NCBI RefSeq assembly: GCF_019279795.1
Contig: NC_056743.1
Coordinates: forward strand, 1,783,971,966-1,784,035,965
Origin: Protopterus annectens
Lineage: Eukaryota > Chordata > Ceratodontiformes > Protopteridae
Direction: 5' to 3'
Length of the DNA: 64,000 nt
Position 1 is the first letter of the stretch; every line of letters begins with the position of its first letter. Below, one piece after another: positions 57,016-64,000 of the stretch. Position numbers and translations under genes: made by a program. The notes under the pieces were generated by a model, which did not search any database, had not been told where the DNA came from, and saw only the letters and a program-made list of their open reading frames with translations.

Positions 57016-60000
57016 TATATACAGACATACATCCATAGATAACAATAAGGAAATAGCAAAAACATATATGTCCATATGCAACGTTAATGGGTTGAGAGGG
57101 CCCAAACAATATACGTCTTGTACGAATAAGTATAACCCCCCAACAGACAAACACGTCTCTCCCACCCCCCCCCCTGCAATATACTACCAAGTGTTGCAGA
57201 TCCCATAACCAGAATCAGACATGGCATGGGCATCCCTAGGATACATATACACAGACACATATATGCTGATACAGATATACATATATATGTATGCATATAT
57301 ATAGATATAGATGTAAATACACATACACACGCAGAGATATGTACATTAAGTTACATATGTAGTACATGCACACAATATGGAACAGTCACTGTTCCTACAG
57401 TTACCACCTTACCAACTGGAGACTGTATGAGCCACCCATACAAATGACATTCATTGCCTGCAACATATACCCACAGAGATATCAAAGGCTATAACACCAC
57501 ACACAGGTGTGCATAAATGGGAAAGCTTTATTTGTGTACTATTACAGTTGTATACGCCATCTCATATAGCTGTTTAGACACGGACATCCATATAAGCTGA
57601 GTAATGCAACTGTGAAACAGGTATGGTAATACAGTAGTCCAGAAATGTTAACAAATGTTGCTGTACAGGCCAAGGCCATCAAGTAGTACAATAGTAAAGA
57701 CAGACTGGGCCATAGGATACCAAACAATCAATGGTAAGTAATGCAGGTGTATAGTTCAGCAGCCTCTAACTACACTCTGTAGACAATCCCTAGGGGTTAA
57801 AGACCTCAGTTGACACACTGGGATGTAACAGCAACATAACAAGGCACAACTGACACCATCACAAGCACACTGACAAACAGAACAGTCTGTATGGCATAGC
57901 AAGCTCTACAGGCATGTCATGGCACAGAATAACATACACCTGTCTGTAAGTGCATCACCACAACCAATGTGAACAGAGCCACAGCTACCTATGGCATGCT
58001 AGCGTATTATTACAGTATATGGACTATCTGTTCAACACCAACCTCATATGTGCCATCCACACACTAACCCTACATATACTGGGCCACTACACAGTGTGGT
58101 CTGCTGCTTGTCTGTGGTATGGGACATATGCATGCATGGCCCTACAAACATGTAAGCCGATAGGGTAACATACAGTGGAGCAGCATGTAACATCAGATAG
58201 AACAGAACCAAGAACAATGATATCTACCACAGTCTGTACACAGGACAAGGTACATATTAACAATACGCACACTGCCGACAATCACCATAAGTACACAGAC
58301 CTCAGTACTGTACACACAACCACAGAATTTCCAGGTTATGTCATCAAATATAACCCCTACTATACATTACATGTGTAGCAGTCTGATATCTCACCAGATA
58401 TGATGTCCCTAATTATGGTGTGCAGTACATATGCAGCCCTTACTGCATGACAAATGTACAAGGGTTGTCAGGGTTGTGGCTGGAGGCACATACACAGGGC
58501 CAATATTGACATGGTGCTGTGATAACCTCATACATTTACTGTTGTAACAGGGTTTGTTGCACCATATGTCCGATGAGGGATTTGAAGTCAGTATCTCTCA
58601 CGGCTGTCACCATCTACAGACTGCAATCCTCACTCTACCTTCTACAGTTCAAAGACAGGTGCTCAGTGGATAACACCTGAAACAAAAGGCACCACACACT
58701 GGCAAGCCTGCAGATGGCCCTACAGATGGGTGTTCCCTCATTAACATAGCACTGACATGGCAGGTATGTAAACATGTACGACAGGCATATCCACATACAC
58801 CCTGTTAAACCAACATTACTCCAAATGCAGTATAGCAGCACTTACAGTCTGTAGTCAGGTCAGGCACATCCCCCTCCTGTGTGTTGGCCTGTCTCCACAG
58901 TGCATGTTGTTAGAGGTACACCCCAATCCATCTGAGATGATGTTTGCCAAACAACAGATCGAGTTCCTGTTCACAGTGAATGAAAGGCCCAAAAGCAACA
59001 TGATGTTCCTAGATATTGGTGTGTGTTTCCATGCAATTGGCTATGGGAATGTTACCACAGCTGTTCCACATGCAATCAGCTAGAGGAGGGCTGCAATTCA
59101 TGCAGAGACCATCAGCTGATCCTGAGCATCACTTAAAATACACATGCTGCTGCCTAAGCATAGCAGCTGTAAGTCTCCACATCCACCAAAGAGGGAGTAA
59201 GAGAGGCAGACAGAGGCACAGAATAGCCAGGGAGGGGTGGGAGAGTAAAACTTATGCATGTTTGTGTCACACACCTACCAGTACAGGGTATCAAACCCAT
59301 GAAGACTATGCAGTGTTATCACATGTCCATGCAGTTATTGGATGTGCCACATAGGTTACATGTTGGGGAGCCCTCAGAACGTATATGTGATGGCGAGTGA
59401 CATCTGCAACAGAGATATGGTAGCTATGTGGTAGGTGTAGTAACCGTGCCTGACCACATGAACAGGTGTCAGTGTCAACACAGCCACACTCTCACAGGGA
59501 TGCACACACATTGCCACACTTGACAGGGCCAGGAATACAACTCATCACTAGTGAGATTGCCACAACACAGTACTGTGCAGGTATCACATGCACCACAGGG
59601 GTCATACTGAGATTATATGTGCAAAGGGTATGTGGAGGTGTCTGATATCAGAAAGCATGCTTCAGTATGCCAATGGGGGTTTTAGTGAGGGTGAATGTGG
59701 CCATATGCATCATACACCACCCACACAGACATGGGTGCCAGTACTGACATACATGTGTGCACTGCTTCACAGGTGTGTTGTGGTTGACGGTGCCAGATGG
59801 TTATACAAGGCTAGGTGATGGGTATACCTTGGAATCAGGCCACATGACAATGGTCTGCATTGTGGCTCAGGGCTGTTGTGTCTGGAGTTTCCCACACAGG
59901 TGGGTATTCTATTCACCATCCAGTCACCTGGGTGAATATTGCGTGTGGCCAACGCTGTGCATTGCTTGCCATGTATGTGTTCCTTAGTCCATAATATCGA

Positions 60001-60703
60001 CAGTGTCTGGGATGGGCACACCTCCCACATGCATGTACAGTGACATGTGGAACTGTACCTGGGGTGTCTGGCCTACACTGATCATTATCATCATATGTGC
60101 CAGTCCTGGCCTCATGTGGCAGGAACTGTTCATGGACAGCGGGTTGGATCTGCACCTACATTGATAGCATGATACCAGTATTCCCTGGTGTCAGTGGCAT
60201 CTGTCCATACAAGGCTTGTGTTTCAGGCATGTTATGTCCTTTGTGGGTCACATTTGATGGCACCACAGGTGTTGCAGGTGTCCAGTGGGGAACGTGGGGG
60301 AGGTGCACTGTCGGCATGTCCATGCCTAATTGGACTGATGGACAGAGTGCCATGTCTTCTGTAGCCCACTGCAATCACACCATGGTTACTATCAGGGGAC
60401 AATATATAGGGTACTACCAACATAGTGGCTGTTGCCTAGGCAGGTGTGTGCATGTATGAGACATGGGTTGAGAGTGTACCCTAGGTAATACAAGGCTTGC
60501 TATCACTATTCATCTGGCACTGATGTCACATTTGGGGTTATGGATTTGCACGCCAGCCTCTTGGCTATTTCACGTCTGTTATCCCTGTACAGTGGGCATC
60601 ATGATATATACTTGGCCTACCATATAAAGTGTTTGCAAAACCCACTCCACATTGAGTCCAGTTGTTACACCATCACACCCACAGCCACACAGGATACAAA
60701 TGA

Positions 60704-60705
<2 letters not shown>
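57014..60705. other. 3.7 kb of CA/GT-rich sequence without a recognised gene
   Basis: The base composition (frequent CACA, TGTG, TATG words) resembles the rest of the Harbinger-like region, and it may be the non-coding middle of that element. No motif of a known protein was found in any frame. Confidence 0.35.

Positions 60706-60772
<67 letters not shown>
60706..60772. repeat. (CA)n microsatellite
   Basis: About 33 CA dinucleotides, immediately before the first copy of the tandem SINE-like array. Confidence 0.97.
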
Positions 60773-60773
<1 letters not shown>

Positions 60774-60774
60774 A

Positions 60775-61446
60775 CTGTCATGTCTGGGATTAGAACTCCT
60801 ACCTAACTAGTATATTACACTATAGCACTACACCATTATAGGATGTGCCACAGAGATTACTGGAGCTCTCCTTCCCCAAAGGTGTATTTCACAGTGAATG
60901 GCATCAGCAGGATTGCCTAAATAGGGCATTTGAATTGTAGTGAGTGTGACTAGCCTAAAATGCATTGCTCCCTACACAAACATAGAAACACAAACAAAAC
61001 ATCCATCAGTGCCATGTGTGGGGCTAAACCCCTACCAGAATTCTATATCACACTACAGCATGATGTTGTTATAGGATGCACCACAGAGATTACTGGAAGT
61101 CTCCTTCCCCAAAGGTGTATTTCACAGTGAATGATATCAGCAAGATTGCCAAAGTAGGACATTTGAATTGTAGTGAGTGTGACTAGCCTAAAATGCATTG
61201 CTCTCTACACGCACACAGTTTCCAGGTCTGGGATTAGAACTCCTACCTAACTAGTTTATCACACTACAGCAGTATGCAGTTATAGGACATGCTATGGAGA
61301 TTACCAGGCTACAACCTTCCCAGAGGTGTATTTCTAAGTGGATGACATCAGCAGACTTGCCAAAGTAGAGCATTTGAATTGTAGAGAGTGTGACTACCCT
61401 AAAAAGCATTGCTCTCTACACAGAGTCAGACAGACACACACAAACA

Positions 61447-61520
<74 letters not shown>

Positions 61521-61680
61521 CCACATCTGGGATTAGAACTCCTACCTAACTAGTTTATCACACTACAGCAGTATGCAGTTATGGGACACACCATGGAAAT
61601 TACTGGGCTACAATTCTCCCAAAGGTGAATTTCACAGTGGATGACCTCAGCAAGCTTGTCCTAGTAGGGCTATCACGAGG
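60775..61680 (-). repeat. Four tandem copies of a tRNA-like SINE unit
   Basis: Four head-to-tail copies start near 60786, 61021, 61230 and 61529 (offsets 235, 209, 299; the last includes a long CA tract). On the minus strand each has TAGGAGTTCTAATCCCAGA, a B-box-like motif (diverged in the second copy), preceded by a possible A box in CTGTAGTGTGATAAACTAG. The body contains CATTTGAATTGTAGTGAGTG and CCCCAAAGGTGTATTTCACA in plus sense. CA-rich sequence marks the junctions. Confidence 0.75.
61448..61517. repeat. (CA)n microsatellite
   Basis: About 35 CA dinucleotides at the junction between the third and fourth unit of the SINE-like tandem array. Confidence 0.97.
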
Positions 61681-62400
61681 CCAGTGTGTGTGCATGGGCT
61701 TTAACCCATTCATCTAGAGGTTGACACACCACATGTGGGCACACACAGGGTTATATTCCACAGGTACGTGTATACAGCTGCTAGATCAGTACTTCCTTGT
61801 TCAGTCATGTTGCACAGCTAGCACGTGTACCACATAGTCTGTAATGCTGACAGATACCGGTGGTTAGTATCTACAGTGAGTGACATCTGAAACTCATGTG
61901 GTTGTGGCCCTTTAGCTGTGTGCTGGGTGGGACAGGCCTGGATGGCTCCTTGTCCCAGTCACCCTCTTCCACACATCTATGTATGTCTACCTTCGGTTTA
62001 TTATAGTGTGTTTTCCTTAGATATATGTATGCATTCCTGTCCACTGTGTGTGCAAAGCATGTGTGGTGCATACTGAGGAGTGTTTGCACTAACATCTGCA
62101 ACTGCCAGATATGTCTGGTCCACTGGTGTTTGCAGACATGGCCTTCGTGTGTCTAAGTGTGTGAGCATGCCCAGTATGACCTTTCAGTATGCTGTTGACT
62201 GACATTGCCTTCATGTGTTTAAGTGTGTGAGCATGCCCAGTATGCCCATCTGTATTGAATGTGTGGATCAAGTCCAGGTAGTCTGTACTGCAGTGCTGAC
62301 CTATGTGTTGTACACCTACAGGTAGCATACTATTTCTGCAGAGTATCCGTTGATCATTTGGCATTGACTGTTACTATATTCTACACTGGATGAGGGAGAC
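61681..62400. other. No gene; a 66-bp duplication
   Basis: AGTGTGTGAGCATGCCCAGT at 62156 recurs at 62222, with similar flanks (CATGGCCTTCGTGTGTCTA against CATTGCCTTCATGTGTTTA), a small tandem duplication of 66 bp. No coding sequence recognised. Confidence 0.5.
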
Positions 62401-62665
62401 CCTGACTATTTCTACATTTTTACACAGGATTGGGGAGCACACCTGACTCTTACTACATTTCTTCATAGGATGGTGGGGCACACGTGGCTATTTCTAAATT
62501 TCTACACTGGATTTGGTGGGCACATCTGACTGTTACTACATTTCTATGTAGGATGGGGGGGGCGCACCTGACTATTTCTACATTTCTACACAGGATGGGG
62601 GGGGCACACCTGACTGTTACTACATGTCTACGTAGAATGGGGAGGGCACACCTGATACTTGTACA
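62401..62665. repeat. 42-bp minisatellite with dimeric order
   Basis: Six full copies and one partial copy begin at 62401, 62442, 62483, 62525, 62567, 62609 and 62651. The unit is near CCTGACTATTTCTACATTTC plus TACACAGGATGGGGGGGCACA. Odd copies carry CTATTTCTA...TACAC, even copies carry CT(C/G)TTACTACA...TAGGAT or TAGAAT, giving an 84-bp dimeric period. Confidence 0.9.
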
Positions 62666-63122
62666 CATTTGCTATGACTGCACTAGTATGTCAGGTACTC
62701 CATTTCATTCTGTAGTCTTACCTATCATGCTGACTAGAGGCATACCAGTGCACTACAGGACTTAGGTTTTATTTACCTACATATTACTTTCGGACTTCCT
62801 ACCCTTCCGAACTGATGTCATACTGCCTGACCTGCTGTAGTCTGCCTGATAAGGCCTGAGAGGGAGGTTGCCCATAGGCCTCATTCAGAGGCCATAGCAC
62901 AGCCTTTGTTTGTGTTTGTCTACACCTGTCCTGCTGGCTGTGACTGGTGTTGGGTATATGAACCCCTCTGATTGGCATGTGTGAGTCACTTACCTTGTGT
63001 GTGTCCCAGTATTGAGTGTGGTGCTGCAGGGCTGCCTATGTCAGATGCACATAATACACTCCCTACACATGGTTGAGCACAGGCAGTGTAATGTTTGGCA
63101 TCCCTTTTACTAGAGAGAGGTG
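62666..63122. other. 3' flank of the transposase gene
   Basis: No gene recognised. On the minus strand this lies directly downstream of the transposase stop and would be its 3' UTR and element end, but no terminal inverted repeat could be identified. Confidence 0.35.
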
Positions 63123-64000
63123 TTATTCTCTGGGTCCCTCCTGTGTCAGTGTATGTGCTATGCATTGCCTCTTTGCCAAAGCCAGGGCACACTGGGCACA
63201 CCTCCTTCTGCCTACTGGGGCAGGCTCAGGTTGTTCCTCCTCCGAGTCACTCTGTGCCTGTACAGGCCTTGGCAATGGTAGGGGGCTGTGTGGCCCTGCC
63301 CTGTGCTGTTCCTGTTGCAGCTGTTTCCACAGGATCATATTGTGTAGCATGGCACATACGAGGACAATTTGAGTACATGTAGCTGGTGAGTACTGCAAGG
63401 CTCCACTGGATGTGTCCAGGCACTGGAACTGTGACTTGAGCATCACAAACACATGCTCTACTGTAATTCTGGTCTGTGCATGTGCCTCATTATGGAGGTT
63501 TTGTTGGGTGTGTGTGCATTTCTGATGGGTGTCATCAGCCATGGCTCCAGTGTGTATCCAGCATCACCCACTAGGTGACAATGAGGGATGTCCCCATTGG
63601 CACATCTCTGGTACAGCTGCATCAGATGCCAGATGTGGGAATAGTGATAGCTTCCAGGGCAGCCAGCACACATTAATTATTATGCCCTAGGCATCGCACA
63701 TGACTTGGCAGTTAATGGAGGGGAAGCCCTTGTGGTTGATGTAGACCCTACCCTGCTGACTGGGTGGTGCTTTGATGCATATGTGCGTGCAGTCTATAGC
63801 ACCCACTACCTTTGGATATTCTGCTATTTGGTGGAACAGTTGCATATTGCTGGCCAATGCCTCACGGGTGTTGGGGAAATATACGTGCTCACTGACATGT
63901 GCTGACATGGCATCCAGGAACTGGTGGAGTACTCTGGATGCTGATGCCTGTGAGATCCCCATCATATCCCCAGTTGGCCTTTGGAAGGTACCTGTAGCTA
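63123..64000 (-). pseudogene. PIF/Harbinger DDE transposase, runs off the window
   Basis: Three minus-strand frames join into a Harbinger (HARBI1-like) nuclease. The first, open to the window edge, reads FQRPTGDMMGISQASASRVL, then PKVVGAIDCTHICIKAP (first Asp), GFPSINCQVMCDA. After a stop (63686) comes CPGSYHYSHIWHLMQLYQRC and HLVGDAGYTLEPWLMTP (second Asp), and after a frameshift near 63540 NLHNEAHAQTRITVEHVFVM (catalytic Glu), ATCTQIVLVCAMLHNMILWK and a Pro/Glu-rich tail ending at 63123. The triad is present but the reading frame is broken at two places. The enzyme of this family cuts at terminal inverted repeats with a Myb-like partner; a candidate partner lies at 51883. Confidence 0.9.

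Noticed and set aside
56718-57190. Tyr-Ile-rich open frames
   Set aside because: They arise from (TA)n microsatellites.
60706-61680. CRISPR-like array
   Set aside because: Units are long, few and diverged with CA tracts between them, in a eukaryotic repeat-rich context; no direct-repeat and spacer structure exists.

Overview
The window looks like vertebrate nuclear DNA from a large, repeat-swollen genome. It is AT-rich, holds no recognisable host exon, tRNA, rRNA or CRISPR array, and nearly every coding signal belongs to a decayed transposable element. The mix of elements (CR1-like and L2-like LINEs, a DIRS-type tyrosine-recombinase retroelement, Ty3/Gypsy, hAT, MULE and PIF/Harbinger DNA transposons, and SINEs resembling the DANA/V-SINE type) points to a non-amniote such as a lungfish, other fish or amphibian. 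The species cannot be fixed from the sequence, and the taxonomic statement is an inference.

Layout. 0.7-2.1 kb is a 15-bp GT-rich minisatellite with a higher-order period near 360 bp. 3.5-4.6 kb holds a Ty3/Gypsy integrase remnant. SINEs with one shared head lie at 5.7, 11.2 and 42.9 kb. Two diverged copies of one LTR lie at 9.4-10.6 kb (+) and 33.3-34.3 kb (-). 11.8-13.1 kb is a LINE remnant, followed by a fold-back element at 13.2-13.7 kb whose hairpins carry telomere-like motifs and which has a 9-bp target duplication. 15.35-16.74 kb is a LINE insertion with a perfect 18-bp target duplication, inside which a 36-bp stretch of coding sequence has expanded into an in-frame minisatellite. 19.6-25.2 kb is an L2-like LINE (-) split by a hAT element with an 8-bp duplication. 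25.9-27.5 kb is another LINE (-). 28.7-29.4 kb is a FLYWCH/MULE transposase remnant (+).

From 31 to 33.2 kb (-) there is a DIRS-like element with RNase H, tyrosine recombinase and a terminal inverted-repeat arrangement. 35.2-36.6 kb (-) is the 3' part of a LINE whose C-terminus resembles restriction-like-endonuclease elements. 37.15-37.48 kb is a small inverted-repeat element. Two near-complete CR1-like LINEs with an esterase ORF1 then sit head to head (37.8-42.1 kb on -, 44.4-48.3 kb on +), and a DIRS-like RT remnant follows at 48.9-50.0 kb (-).

From about 50 kb to the end the window is dominated by what looks like a PIF/Harbinger element or its relatives. A Myb/SANT-like gene with apparent introns lies on + (51.9-55.0 kb) and a DDE transposase lies on - (63.1 kb to the window edge). 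The stretch between them is loaded with tandem duplications, SINE copies, a truncated CR1 and long AT/CA microsatellites. In known Harbinger elements the Myb-like protein and the transposase act together; whether these two belong to one element here is inference.

Most reading frames are broken by stops and frameshifts, so the region looks like a graveyard rather than an active locus. The most informative structures are the nested insertions with readable target-site duplications, the fold-back element, and three cases where a tandem repeat or microsatellite can be traced to its seed. No new multi-gene functional system was found.
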